Positions 8,502-16,921 are shown, counted from the first letter of the stretch. The stretch: 49,111 bases of DNA from Clostridiales bacterium (GCA_015055545.1 SVHY01000012.1:1-49111), one strand, 5' to 3'. Notes: generated by a model not told the origin, from the sequence alone. Program-made: numbers and translations.

Positions 8502-9239
8502 TTAATAGATAAATTTAATATCCCGTCCGTCCAGATTTTTCGGGGGTGCGCCGTCCGTTACGACAAAGTCGTACGATTCTAACGACGTCAACCGATACGC
8601 CCCGTGCGCGTCGAATTTCGTGCCGTCGATAAGCAGAATTCGTTTTAACGAGCGTTCAAACGCGGCACGCTTAATTTCCTTTTGGTCGAGAGAACGCTCG
8701 TACGCGTGCCCGTCGATAACCGCCGCGCACGAAGAAATCATTAAATCGAACTTGAAATCTTCCAACTGCCTTGCCGTCCAGCTGCCCGTTGCGGAAATGG
8801 TGTTGTATTGCACCATACCGCCCAGCATAACCAGCGTTACGTTCGGTTTTTTGGAAAGCTGAATTGCCGTTTGCAAGTTGTTCGTCACCACCGTTTTATG
8901 GCTGAAATCCATACGCTCGGCAAGCGCCAAAACGGTGGAAGAGCTGTCAATAAACACCGATTTGAAAGGGGGAATATGAGGCAACGCTTTCGTCGCCGCG
9001 CGCTCCTTTTCTTGCGCGTTTTTTTCCATACGGAAAAAGATAGAGATTTCTTCGCTGTTTTCAGGGAGCAGCGCGCCGCCGTGATTGCGTTCGACAAGCC
9101 CCATGCCGTTCATCTCCGATAAATCGCGTCGAATCGTCGCTTCGCTGACGTAAAACAGCTTTGCCAGCTCGTTTACGTTTGCCTTTTTTTGCTCTTTTAA
9201 GATGCGTAAAATTTCGTTTTGCCGTTCGTTTAATGCCAT
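8502..9239 (-). CDS. DeoR-family transcriptional repressor, probable regulator of the rhamnose/microcompartment operon
   Basis: The 245-residue protein has the DeoR-type N-terminal winged helix (LNERQNEILRILKEQ, then SEATIRRDLSEM as recognition helix, residues 1-57) and the C-terminal DeoRC sugar-phosphate sensor domain with conserved IDSSSTVLALAE and NNLQTA segments. Its start has GGAGTAGG upstream. It is divergent from rhaB, and the shared 231-bp region has two back-to-back promoters and two near-identical operator-like sites, one over its own promoter and one over the rha promoter. The simplest reading is an autoregulated repressor of the operon released by a rhamnose-derived phosphorylated intermediate; the effector is inference. 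Confidence 0.88.
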   Translation of the reverse strand: MALNERQNEILRILKEQKKANVNELAKLFYVSEATIRRDLSEMNGMGLVERNHGGALLPENSEEISIFFRMEKNAQEKERAATKALPHIPPFKSVFIDSSSTVLALAERMDFSHKTVVTNNLQTAIQLSKKPNVTLVMLGGMVQYNTISATGSWTARQLEDFKFDLMISSCAAVIDGHAYERSLDQKEIKRAAFERSLKRILLIDGTKFDAHGAYRLTSLESYDFVVTDGAPPKNLDGRDIKFIY

Positions 9240-9294
9240 AACCTACTCCTACGTCGTAAAAATCTGTTAAAAATGCGCGTTTTGTGCGCGTTTT

Positions 9295-9310
9295 TGTTCG
9301 TTTGTGTTCA
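9295..9310. promoter_or_regulatory. Operator-like site 1, at the DeoR gene promoter
   Basis: TGTTCGTTTGTGTTCA contains two TGTTC half-sites spaced 10 bp, one helical turn. It matches 14 of 16 bases of site 2 in opposite orientation. It covers the expected start point of the minus-strand DeoR promoter, which fits autorepression. Tandem half-sites of this sort are typical of DeoR-family operators. Confidence 0.7.
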
Positions 9311-9311
9311 T

Positions 9312-9340
9312 ATTGTATCATAAAAAATTTTTTTTGTCAA
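9312..9340 (-). promoter_or_regulatory. Promoter of the DeoR repressor gene
   Basis: On the minus strand TTGACA (9335-9340), 17 bp, TACAAT (9312-9317). Transcription would start at about 9305, inside operator-like site 1. Confidence 0.75.
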
Positions 9341-9355
9341 TCTTTCGCACATATA

Positions 9356-9384
9356 TAGACAAAAATAAAAAAGTGTGATATAAT
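9356..9384 (+). promoter_or_regulatory. Promoter of the rha/microcompartment operon
   Basis: TAGACA (9356-9361), 17 bp, TATAAT (9379-9384), with a start near 9391 and an 80-base leader to rhaB. Its -35 box is only 15 bp from that of the divergent DeoR promoter. No B12 riboswitch or other folded leader was seen, as expected for a B12-independent pathway. Confidence 0.8.
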
Positions 9385-9414
9385 ATATTGGAAATACGAA
9401 ATCGTGGCGGAAAA

Positions 9415-9430
9415 CGAACATAAACGAACA
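9415..9430. promoter_or_regulatory. Operator-like site 2, in the rha operon leader
   Basis: CGAACATAAACGAACA is the reverse complement of TGTTCGTTTATGTTCG and matches site 1 at 14 of 16 bases. It sits about 25-40 bases after the predicted start point, where bound repressor would block elongation. The centres of the two sites are 120 bp apart, which would allow a repression loop. Confidence 0.7.
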
Positions 9431-9470
9431 TAAAAAAACGTATCCGCAACGAAAAAGCAGAGAGGTTGGT

Positions 9471-10853
9471 ATGAAATATTATCTTGCTATCGATATCGGG
9501 GCGTCTTCGGGAAGACATATCGTTGCCTATTTGGAAAACGGCAAAATGGTCACCGAGGAGATATACCGTTTCCAAAACGGCCCCGTCAGCCAAATTGCCT
9601 ACGACGGAAAAGAACATCTCGTTTGGGAAGCGGAACGTTTGTATACGGAAATCCTGAACGGTTTAAAAAAGGCAGGGGAACTTGGCAAAGCGCCGTATGC
9701 AATCGGTATCGACACGTGGGGCGTTGATTACGCGCTTCTCGACGAAAACGATAAGGCAATCGGCGGCGTGTATTGTTATCGCGATTCGAGAACGGACGAA
9801 ACGATTGATAAAGTGCACGAAATTCTCCCGTTTGAAAAATTGTACGCAAAGACGGGTATTCAATTCTCGACGTTCAACAGTGTGTACCAATTCTATCACG
9901 ACAAAATGACGGGACGTATGGCGAACGCGAAATCGATGTTGATGCTTCCCGATTATTTCAACTTCCGTTTGACGGGCGTGAAAAAGCAAGAATACACCAA
10001 CGCCACGACGACGGGTATGGTGAACGCGATTACACACGAGTGGGATGAGGAGATTATTGAAAAGCTCGGTTACAATAAAGAAATCTTTGGGGAACTGACG
10101 CAACCGGGCAGCGTCGTAGGGGAACTCACCGACGAAGTTGCCTCGTTCGTAGGATACAAGGCGTTGGTGATGTTGCCTGCAACGCACGATACGGCAAGCG
10201 CGGTGTTGGCGGCTCCGCTTTCGGGACAAACCCCGTACATATCCAGCGGCACGTGGTCGCTGCTCGGGGTAGAACAAAACGCGGCGCATACGGACAAAGC
10301 GGCGATGGAAGTGGGCTATTCCAACGAGGGCAGCGTCAATAAGACGTTCCGTTTCCAAATCAACATTATGGGGCTTTGGATGATTCAGCAAGTCCGTCAC
10401 GAATTGGAAGATAAATACAGTTTTGCGCAACTTGCGCAAATGGCAAAGGAAAACCCCGTAGATATCGAAATCAACGTAAACGACCAAACGTTCTTTGCTC
10501 CTAAGAGTATGATAGGCGCAATCAACGAGGCGGCGGGAAGAGAGTTGTCCGTTGGCGAAATGGCGTACGTGATTTATAAGAACTTGGCAAGATGTTACGA
10601 TTCTTCGCTGAAAGCTTTGGAAGACGTTACGGGGGAAAAATACGACACGCTGAACATTATCGGCGGCGGCAGCCAAAACAAACTTTTGAACGCGCTCACG
10701 AAAGAGCATACGGGCAAGAAAGTTATCGCGGGGCCTGCGGAAGGTACGGCAATCGGTAACTTAATGATGCAAATGGTAGGTTTGGGCGACGTAGAAAACG
10801 TGGCGGCAGGCAGAGAAATTATTAAAAACTCGTTTGACATTTACGAAGTGTAA
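9471..10853 (+). CDS. rhaB: Rhamnulokinase
   Basis: It phosphorylates L-rhamnulose to L-rhamnulose-1-phosphate with ATP in the cytoplasm. The 460-residue FGGY-family kinase starts with DIGASSGRHIVAYL, the ATP/phosphate motif characteristic of rhamnulokinases, has GIDTWGVDYALLD, PATHDTASAVL, SSGTWSLLG and NIIGGGSQN in family order, and AGPAEGTAIGN near the end. The start has AGAGAGG seven bases upstream. It is the first gene of the operon and is followed after 45 bases by rhamnose isomerase. Fuculokinase is the near alternative, but the adjacent isomerase settles the sugar as rhamnose. Confidence 0.93.
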   Translation: MKYYLAIDIGASSGRHIVAYLENGKMVTEEIYRFQNGPVSQIAYDGKEHLVWEAERLYTEILNGLKKAGELGKAPYAIGIDTWGVDYALLDENDKAIGGVYCYRDSRTDETIDKVHEILPFEKLYAKTGIQFSTFNSVYQFYHDKMTGRMANAKSMLMLPDYFNFRLTGVKKQEYTNATTTGMVNAITHEWDEEIIEKLGYNKEIFGELTQPGSVVGELTDEVASFVGYKALVMLPATHDTASAVLAAPLSGQTPYISSGTWSLLGVEQNAAHTDKAAMEVGYSNEGSVNKTFRFQINIMGLWMIQQVRHELEDKYSFAQLAQMAKENPVDIEINVNDQTFFAPKSMIGAINEAAGRELSVGEMAYVIYKNLARCYDSSLKALEDVTGEKYDTLNIIGGGSQNKLLNALTKEHTGKKVIAGPAEGTAIGNLMMQMVGLGDVENVAAGREIIKNSFDIYEV

Positions 10854-10898
10854 TGTCGGCGGGCGTGGATAAGAAATTTATATTTTAAGGAGATACAT

Positions 10899-12143
10899 AT
10901 GTCCAGATACGAAGAAGCTAAAAAGATTTATGCACAATTTGGTATTGATACCGAAGCGGCGATGGAAAGACTTGCGAAATTGTCCGTTAGCGTACATTGC
11001 TGGCAAGGCGACGACGTAATCGGTTTCGACGGCAGCGATTCCCTTTCCGGCGGTATTCAAACGACGGGTAACTATCCCGGCAGAGCGAGAACGCCCGAAG
11101 AACTTTTTGCTGACCTTACGACGGCGTTTAAGTTAATGCCCGGTAAAAAGAGAGTGAACGTACACGCTTGCTACGCGCTCCTTGGCGAAGACAAAGGCAA
11201 GGTGGATAGAGACGCTTACGAATACAAGCATTTCGAACCTTGGGTAAAATGGGCAAAGGAAACGGGCTTGGAAGGCGTTGACTTTAACCCTACGTGGTTC
11301 TCGCATCCTATGATGAAAGACGGCTTATCCCTGTCTTCTCCCGATGAAAACGTAAGAAAGTTCTGGGTTAACCACGGTAAGGCTTGTATGAAGATTGCGG
11401 CACAAATCGGTAAAGCGATGGGCAGCCCCTGCTGCGTAAACCTTTGGGTTCCCGACGGCACGAAGGATATCCCTGCGGATAGACTTGGCCCTCGTCTTCG
11501 TTTGAAAAAATCGTTGGACGAAGTACTTGAAGGCTATGATAAAGAGTGGGTTATCCCCGCAGTAGAAAGCAAGGTGTTCGGTATCGGCGTAGAAAGCTAC
11601 ACGGTGGGCAGCAACGAATTCTATCAAAACTATGCGGCGACGCGCGGTATCTGCTGCTTGCTCGATACGGGACATTATCACCCTACGGAAGTGGTTTCCG
11701 ATAAAATCCCTTCGATGCTTGCCTTCTACGATAAAGTGCAGCTCCACGTTTCCCGTCCCGTTAGATGGGATAGCGACCACGTAATCGTAGTGGACGACGA
11801 ATTGAAAGAACTTTCGAAAGAAATTATCCGCAACGACGCGGACGATAAGGTTATTGTGGCGCTCGATTATTTCGACGCATCTATCAACCGTTTGTGCGCT
11901 TGGGTAACGGGTGTACGCTCGATGCAAAAAGCGCTCCTTTCCGCAATCTTACAACCGTATGCGGAAATGAAGAAATTGCAAGACGAAGGCAATTATACCA
12001 AAGTGTTCTATATGCACGAAAGAGTAAAATATCTTCCGTTCGTAGACGTTTGGAACGAATATCTCGCTCGCCAAGGCCTCAGCGAAGACTGGTGGGAAGA
12101 AGTGGAAAAATTCGAAAAAGAAGTAATTGCAAAGAGAGGTTAA
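10899..12143 (+). CDS. rhaA: L-rhamnose isomerase
   Basis: It interconverts L-rhamnose and L-rhamnulose, a metal-dependent TIM-barrel enzyme. The 414-residue product matches the family from the N-terminus (KLSVSVHCWQGDDVIGFD, SLSGGIQTTGNYPGRA) through GVDFNPTWFSHP, LLDTGHYHPTE and SRPVRWDSDHV; these last two hold metal ligands. An AAGGAG site lies seven bases before the ATG. Only three bases separate its stop from the GTG of the next gene. In this operon it supplies rhamnulose to RhaB. No rhamnose transporter or mutarotase gene is in the window. Confidence 0.95.
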   Translation: MSRYEEAKKIYAQFGIDTEAAMERLAKLSVSVHCWQGDDVIGFDGSDSLSGGIQTTGNYPGRARTPEELFADLTTAFKLMPGKKRVNVHACYALLGEDKGKVDRDAYEYKHFEPWVKWAKETGLEGVDFNPTWFSHPMMKDGLSLSSPDENVRKFWVNHGKACMKIAAQIGKAMGSPCCVNLWVPDGTKDIPADRLGPRLRLKKSLDEVLEGYDKEWVIPAVESKVFGIGVESYTVGSNEFYQNYAATRGICCLLDTGHYHPTEVVSDKIPSMLAFYDKVQLHVSRPVRWDSDHVIVVDDELKELSKEIIRNDADDKVIVALDYFDASINRLCAWVTGVRSMQKALLSAILQPYAEMKKLQDEGNYTKVFYMHERVKYLPFVDVWNEYLARQGLSEDWWEEVEKFEKEVIAKRG

Positions 12144-12146
12144 GAC

Positions 12147-13337
12147 GTGAAGATTTTGGTTGTAAACGCAGGTAGCTCTTCGCTCAAATACCAGTTGTTC
12201 GATATGGACACGAACACGGCGATTGCGAAAGGCAACTGCGAAAGAATCGGCATTGACGGCGTGGTAACGCATAAATGCCCCGGTAAAGAAGATTACAAAA
12301 CACAGGCGGATTTCCCCGACCATCGCGCCGCAATCGAGTGTGTGCTTGGGTTACTCACCGATAAAAAACTTGGCGTAATCGGCAGCGTAAAAGAAATTGC
12401 GGCGGTAGGGCACAGATTCGCGCACGGCGGTGAAAAACTCCGCGCGTCGGCGGTGCTTGGCGCAGACGAGATTGCGTATCTTGAAAGCATTGTAGAGCTC
12501 AACCCTTTGCACGGGCCTCCCGCAATCAGCGGTTTTAAGGCTTGTAAAGAAGTTATGCCCGACATCAAACACGTAGGTGTATTCGATACGTCGTATTATT
12601 CTAATATGGAAGAACACGCGTATATCTATCCTATCCCTTACGAATTGTATGAAGAGTACAAAATCCGTCGTTACGGTTTCCACGGCACGTCGCATAGATA
12701 CGTTGCGGCAAAAGCTGCGGAAATGTTAGGGAAAAAGGACGCGAAGATTATCACCTGTCACCTGGGCAACGGTTCGTCGATAACGGCGACGGTAAACGGA
12801 AAGGCGATTGATACGTCGATGGGCTTTACCCCCCAAGACGGCGTGCCTATGGGTACGCGTAGCGGCGCGCTTGACCCTACCGTGCCTATGTATATAATGA
12901 AGAAAAAAGGTTTGACGGCAGAACAGACGGAAAAACTTTTAAACAATCAATCGGGCTTGCTCGGCGTATCCGGTATATCCAGCGATTGCCGTGACGTAGC
13001 CGGCGCGGCAGCGGAAGGCAATGCGAGGGCGGCGCTTGCTTTGAAAATCTTGGCGCACAACATCAAGAAGATAATCGGCTCGTATATCGCGGAAATGAAC
13101 GGCGTAGACGCGGTGGTGTTTACGGCAGGTATCGGTGAAAACGATAGGGCGATGAGAGAACGCGTTTGCGAAGGACTGGATTGGCTTGGCATTGCGATTG
13201 ATAAAGAAATCAATAACACCTGCGATAGGGGCGTGGACGTAGACATCAGCGCGAAGGGCGCGAAGGTAAAGACGTTCGTTATCCCTACCAACGAAGAGTA
13301 TATGATTGCTCTCGACACACAAAACTTGACAAAATAA
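12147..13337 (+). CDS. ackA: Acetate kinase family protein, likely acting as propionate kinase
   Basis: It transfers phosphate between an acyl phosphate and ADP to make ATP. The 396-residue length and the motifs NAGSSSLKYQL, RRYGFHGTSHRYV, HLGNGSSIT and FTAGIGEND are those of acetate kinase. The gene begins with GTG behind AGAGAGG and is tightly packed after rhaA. In Pdu-type pathways a dedicated kinase (PduW) converts propionyl-phosphate to propionate, and acetate kinases accept propionyl-phosphate; in this operon that is the expected job, downstream of PduL. No encapsulation peptide is visible, so it should work in the cytoplasm, where ATP is needed. Confidence 0.9.
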   Translation: MKILVVNAGSSSLKYQLFDMDTNTAIAKGNCERIGIDGVVTHKCPGKEDYKTQADFPDHRAAIECVLGLLTDKKLGVIGSVKEIAAVGHRFAHGGEKLRASAVLGADEIAYLESIVELNPLHGPPAISGFKACKEVMPDIKHVGVFDTSYYSNMEEHAYIYPIPYELYEEYKIRRYGFHGTSHRYVAAKAAEMLGKKDAKIITCHLGNGSSITATVNGKAIDTSMGFTPQDGVPMGTRSGALDPTVPMYIMKKKGLTAEQTEKLLNNQSGLLGVSGISSDCRDVAGAAAEGNARAALALKILAHNIKKIIGSYIAEMNGVDAVVFTAGIGENDRAMRERVCEGLDWLGIAIDKEINNTCDRGVDVDISAKGAKVKTFVIPTNEEYMIALDTQNLTK

Positions 13338-13379
13338 AAATAAAAAATAAAAAAATATATATAGAAAAGGAGAACTAAT

Positions 13380-14129
13380 ATGAAATCCCCATTCGAGATT
13401 AAGAAGGAAATTTGCGAAGTTGGGCTTAAGCTCTGGCAAAAAGGTTTCGTTGCTGCAAACGACGGTAATATCTCCGTAAAAATTAGCGACAACGAATTCT
13501 ACTGCACCCCTACGGGTGTATCGAAAGCGTCCTTGACGCCTGATATGATTATCAAAGTGGACAAAGACGGCAAGAAATTGGAAGGTAAACTTAACCCTTC
13601 GTCCGAAATCAAGATGCATATGAGAGTGTATCGCGAACGTCCTGACGTTACGGCAGTTGTGCACGCACACCCTCCCGTTGCTACGGCGTTCACCGTTGCG
13701 GATATCGACCTTGACCAATACGTACTTCCCGAAGCAGTATTGACGATTGGCGCTGTACCTACCTGCGATTACGGTACGCCTTCCACGATGGAAATTCCCG
13801 ATTCGCTTGACCCGTATCTTCAAAACCACGACGCGTTCTTGCTTCGTAACCACGGCGCTTTGACGGTTGGTTGCAACCTTACGAAAGCTTTCTTCGTAAT
13901 GGAAGAAGTTGAATTCAACGCCGTTATCTGCAAGCACGCTATGGACCTTGGCGCAGTACACGAAATTTCTTGCGACCAACTCAAAAAGCTTATGGATTTG
14001 AGAAAGAAGATGAACTTGCCCGGACGTCACCCCGGTATCGAATGTGAAGAAGAATCTTGCGGCTGCGGCGCGAACGCAGAACTCGTAGAAGCAATCACGA
14101 AGAAAGTACTTGCAGCGCTCGGCAAATAA
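13380..14129 (+). CDS. Microcompartment class II aldolase (rhamnulose/fuculose-1-phosphate aldolase)
   Basis: It cleaves L-rhamnulose-1-phosphate (or L-fuculose-1-phosphate) to DHAP and L-lactaldehyde. The 249-residue zinc enzyme belongs to the FucA/AraD class II aldolase family: GNIS at 29-32, the catalytic Glu76 in SSEIKMH, His95 and His97 in VHAHPP and His158 in RNHGAL. Its sequence is FucA-like rather than like enterobacterial RhaD, but the context with rhaB and rhaA points to rhamnulose-1-phosphate. After the catalytic domain a cysteine-rich linker (ESCGCG) leads to an amphipathic helix (AELVEAITKKVLAALGK) with the look of a C-terminal encapsulation peptide, so the cleavage probably happens inside the shell. 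AAAGGAG precedes the ATG. Confidence 0.88.
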   Translation: MKSPFEIKKEICEVGLKLWQKGFVAANDGNISVKISDNEFYCTPTGVSKASLTPDMIIKVDKDGKKLEGKLNPSSEIKMHMRVYRERPDVTAVVHAHPPVATAFTVADIDLDQYVLPEAVLTIGAVPTCDYGTPSTMEIPDSLDPYLQNHDAFLLRNHGALTVGCNLTKAFFVMEEVEFNAVICKHAMDLGAVHEISCDQLKKLMDLRKKMNLPGRHPGIECEEESCGCGANAELVEAITKKVLAALGK

Positions 14130-14130
14130 G

Positions 14131-14180
14131 AAAGTGATATTTTGACTTTGTCAAATTTCACTTTTACGCACGGCGTAAAA
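14131..14180 (+). other. Two consecutive hairpins between aldolase and aldehyde dehydrogenase genes
   Basis: AAAGTGA (14131-14137) pairs with TCACTTT (14158-14164), extended inside by further paired bases down to GAC/GTC around a TTT loop. Directly after, TTTTACGC (14162-14169) pairs with GCGTAAAA (14173-14180) over a 3-base loop. The two structures share bases 14162-14164 and so may be alternatives. No long U-run follows, so mRNA processing or stability control is likelier than termination. Confidence 0.55.
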
Positions 14181-14213
14181 ACTTCACTCAATAGACGTAA
14201 AGGAGAAAAAGCT

Positions 14214-15671
14214 ATGGCAATCAATTGGACGGAAGCCCAAATCGAGCAGGTAATTGCGCAAGTGATTAACAATCTCGGCGGCGCGGCTTCCACCGTAAGA
14301 AACGATTGGGATTCGACGCAATATAACGGTCGTAAACTTATCGGTATTTACGCGGACATGAACGACGCTATCGACGCGGCGACGGCTGGCTATAAAGCTA
14401 TCCGCGCGATGTCGTTGGAAGAAAGAGAAAAGGTTATCGCGAAAGTCCGTGAATTGTGCCGTAAGGAAGCGCCGATTATGGCAAAGCTTGGCGTAGCGGA
14501 AACGAAGATGGGACGCGTAGAACATAAAACCGCGAAACATATCCTCGTTGCCGATAAAACGCCCGGTACGGCTGATATCGTTGCGCAAGTAAAAACGGGT
14601 GACTACGGTTTGACGCTCACGGAAATGGCGCCTTTTGGCGTAGTGGGCAGCATCACCCCCAGTACCAATCCTTCGGAAACGGTTATTTGTAACAGTATTG
14701 GTATGATTGCGGCAGGGAACGGCGTGGTATTCAACCCGCACCCCAACGCAATTGCAACGTCCAACTACGCGGTAGATTTAATCAACCGCGCCAGCGCGGC
14801 GGCGGGCGGCCCTAACGTCCTCGTTGCGTCGGTGGTAAAACCCACGTTGGACACGGCTCAAATTATGTACAAGCACCCCAATATCCGCTTGCTCGTATGT
14901 ACGGGCGGCCCCGGGGTTGTAAGAAGCGTGCTTTCCAGCGGTAAGAAGGCAATCGGCGCGGGCGCGGGTAACCCTCCCGTAATCGTAGACGATACGGCTG
15001 ATATCCGCAAAGCAGCAAAAGATATTATCGACGGTTGTACGTTTGACAACAACTTGCCTTGTATCGCGGAAAAAGAAGTGTTTGCGTTTAAGAACATTGC
15101 AGACCAACTCATTTCCGAAATGCAAAATAACGGCGCGTATATGATTACGCCCGAACAAGCTGGCAAACTTGCAAATATCGTACTCGTAGATAGCAAAAAT
15201 CCCAAGACGGGGATTGTGAAAAAGACTGTCAGCCGCGATTGCGTAGGACGTGACGCAGCGGTATTGCTTGAAAAAATCGGCGTAAAAGTAGGCGGTGATA
15301 TCCGTTGTATCATCTGCGAAACGGGCTTTGACCATCCTTTCGTACAACACGAATTGATGATGCCTATTTTGCCTATCGTACGCGTAAACGATATCGACCA
15401 AGCAATCGATTTGGCAGTAAAAGCGGAACACGGTAATAGACATACGGCGCATATGCACTCGAAGAATATCGACCATTTGACGAGATTTGCGCGTGCGGTA
15501 GAAACGACGATTTTCGTCAAGAACGCACCCTCGTATGCAGGTATTGGTTTTGGCGGCGAAGGTCATACGACGTTCACCATCGCAGGGCCTACGGGCGAAG
15601 GCTTAACCAGCGCGCGTAGCTTTACGAGATTCCGCCGTTGCGTACTTAGCGAAAGTTTCCGCATTATTTAA
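14214..15671 (+). CDS. pduP: CoA-acylating propionaldehyde dehydrogenase with N-terminal encapsulation peptide
   Basis: It oxidises propionaldehyde with NAD+ and CoA to propionyl-CoA inside the microcompartment. The start at 14214 is set by AAAGGAG; the frame extends 24 codons upstream through the hairpin region without a ribosome site. The 485-residue protein has the PduP/EutE-type aldehyde dehydrogenase fold: FGVVGSITPSTNP, LVCTGGPG and GAGAGNPPVIVD, with the catalytic Cys283 in FDNNLPCIAEKE. The first 22 residues (TEAQIEQVIAQVINNLGG) form an amphipathic helix typical of PduP targeting peptides, followed by a short linker. Neighbours on both sides carry similar tags. Confidence 0.92.
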   Translation: MAINWTEAQIEQVIAQVINNLGGAASTVRNDWDSTQYNGRKLIGIYADMNDAIDAATAGYKAIRAMSLEEREKVIAKVRELCRKEAPIMAKLGVAETKMGRVEHKTAKHILVADKTPGTADIVAQVKTGDYGLTLTEMAPFGVVGSITPSTNPSETVICNSIGMIAAGNGVVFNPHPNAIATSNYAVDLINRASAAAGGPNVLVASVVKPTLDTAQIMYKHPNIRLLVCTGGPGVVRSVLSSGKKAIGAGAGNPPVIVDDTADIRKAAKDIIDGCTFDNNLPCIAEKEVFAFKNIADQLISEMQNNGAYMITPEQAGKLANIVLVDSKNPKTGIVKKTVSRDCVGRDAAVLLEKIGVKVGGDIRCIICETGFDHPFVQHELMMPILPIVRVNDIDQAIDLAVKAEHGNRHTAHMHSKNIDHLTRFARAVETTIFVKNAPSYAGIGFGGEGHTTFTIAGPTGEGLTSARSFTRFRRCVLSESFRII

Positions 15672-15693
15672 TAAGGAAAAAGGAGAGAAAATT

Positions 15694-16902
15694 ATGGATA
15701 TTACATCTTCTCAAGTAGAGAGTATCGTTCGTAAAATCCTTGGCGAAATGGGCGGCGCAAAGTCCTCTTGTGGCGGTGCGGCTGGTAAAATCCCCAAGAC
15801 GGCGAAGGTAGCGATGCTCACGGCGCAAAAGAAAATCGAAGTAAAAGAATTCGCTATTCCTGCGTTGACGGACGACGACATCCTTGTAAAGGTAGAAGGT
15901 TGCGGCGTTTGCGGCACGGACGTACACGAATGGAAAGCTGACCCGTTCGGGATTATTCCCGTAACGCTCGGCCACGAAGGTACGGGTGAAATCGTTTACC
16001 TCGGTAAAAACATTAAAGCGGATACGTCGGGCAAGCCTATTAAAGTGGGCGATAAACTCGTAACCAGCGTTATCAGCTGTGGCGAGTGTCACGTTTGCCG
16101 CAATCATCCTGCAAACACCAACCTTTGCGATAAGCAAGGCGTGTTCGGGTTGATTCCCCACAGCAATGCAAACCCGTTCACGGGTTGGTTCGCAGAATAT
16201 TTGCTGATTCGCGGTAAAGGTTCTACGTACTTCGTTGTAAACGACTTGAACTTGAAGGAAAGAATGATTCTCGAACTCGCTTGCGTATGCGTACACGCAT
16301 TGAAGAGAGCGCAAACGACGGGGCTTATCAATTTCAATTCGAAAGTGCTTATCCAAGGTCTTGGTCCCGTAGGTTTGGTTATGATTAGCGTGCTTCGCGC
16401 TGCTGGTATCAACCACATCATCGCCATCGACGGCACGCCGATGCGTTTGGAAATGGCTAAAAAGCTCGGTGCGAAGACAATTGTCAATTTCCGTGAAATG
16501 ACGACGTTGGAAGAAAGAGTGAAATACGTCAAGAGCGTAGCTAACGGCGTTGGCGCAGACTTTGCGTTCCAATGCACGGGCGCACCTGCGGCGGCGAAAG
16601 ATATTTTCGAATATATTCGTCGTGGCGGCGGTCTTTGCGAAATGGGCTTCTTCGTAAACAACGGCGAATATAACGTAAATCCCCACTTTGCTATGTGTAA
16701 TAAAGAAATCAACCTCGTTGGTTCTTGGGATTACAGCGCGGACGATTATCCTACGACGATGGCGTTCCTTCGTCAAGCAAGAGAAATGAAGATTCCCGTA
16801 TGCGATTTGATTACGCACGAATATCCTCTTGACCAACTCAACGAAGCGATGGAAACGAACGTAGCGCAAAAGGGCATCAAAATTTGTTACGTTGCGAAAT
16901 AA
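15694..16902 (+). CDS. Zinc-dependent medium-chain alcohol dehydrogenase with N-terminal encapsulation peptide
   Basis: It is predicted to interconvert an aldehyde and alcohol with NAD(H) inside the shell: lactaldehyde to 1,2-propanediol, propionaldehyde to propanol, or both. The 402-residue MDR-family protein has GCGVCGTDVHEW and GHEGTGEIV (catalytic zinc region), four structural-zinc cysteines in CGECHVCRNHPANTNLC and the Rossmann motif GLGPVGLV. Residues 1-21 (SSQVESIVRKILGEMGG) are an amphipathic helix, followed by a Gly/Ala/Cys linker, that looks like an encapsulation peptide. The usual Pdu enzyme (PduQ) is an unrelated iron-type dehydrogenase, so this is an alternative solution to NADH recycling. 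A GGAG site overlaps the region just upstream. Confidence 0.88.
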   Translation: MDITSSQVESIVRKILGEMGGAKSSCGGAAGKIPKTAKVAMLTAQKKIEVKEFAIPALTDDDILVKVEGCGVCGTDVHEWKADPFGIIPVTLGHEGTGEIVYLGKNIKADTSGKPIKVGDKLVTSVISCGECHVCRNHPANTNLCDKQGVFGLIPHSNANPFTGWFAEYLLIRGKGSTYFVVNDLNLKERMILELACVCVHALKRAQTTGLINFNSKVLIQGLGPVGLVMISVLRAAGINHIIAIDGTPMRLEMAKKLGAKTIVNFREMTTLEERVKYVKSVANGVGADFAFQCTGAPAAAKDIFEYIRRGGGLCEMGFFVNNGEYNVNPHFAMCNKEINLVGSWDYSADDYPTTMAFLRQAREMKIPVCDLITHEYPLDQLNEAMETNVAQKGIKICYVAK

Positions 16903-16921
16903 TCGAAGGAGATAAAAGCAC

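Noticed and set aside
9385-9470. Possible riboswitch (for example cobalamin type) in the rha operon leader
   Set aside because: The 80-base leader is too short and has no folded motif beyond the operator-like repeat, and the dehydratase is B12-independent.
12147-13337. Acetate kinase as an unrelated housekeeping gene
   Set aside because: It lies three bases after rhaA inside the operon and fills the missing propionate kinase step, so a pathway role is more likely, although dual use cannot be excluded.
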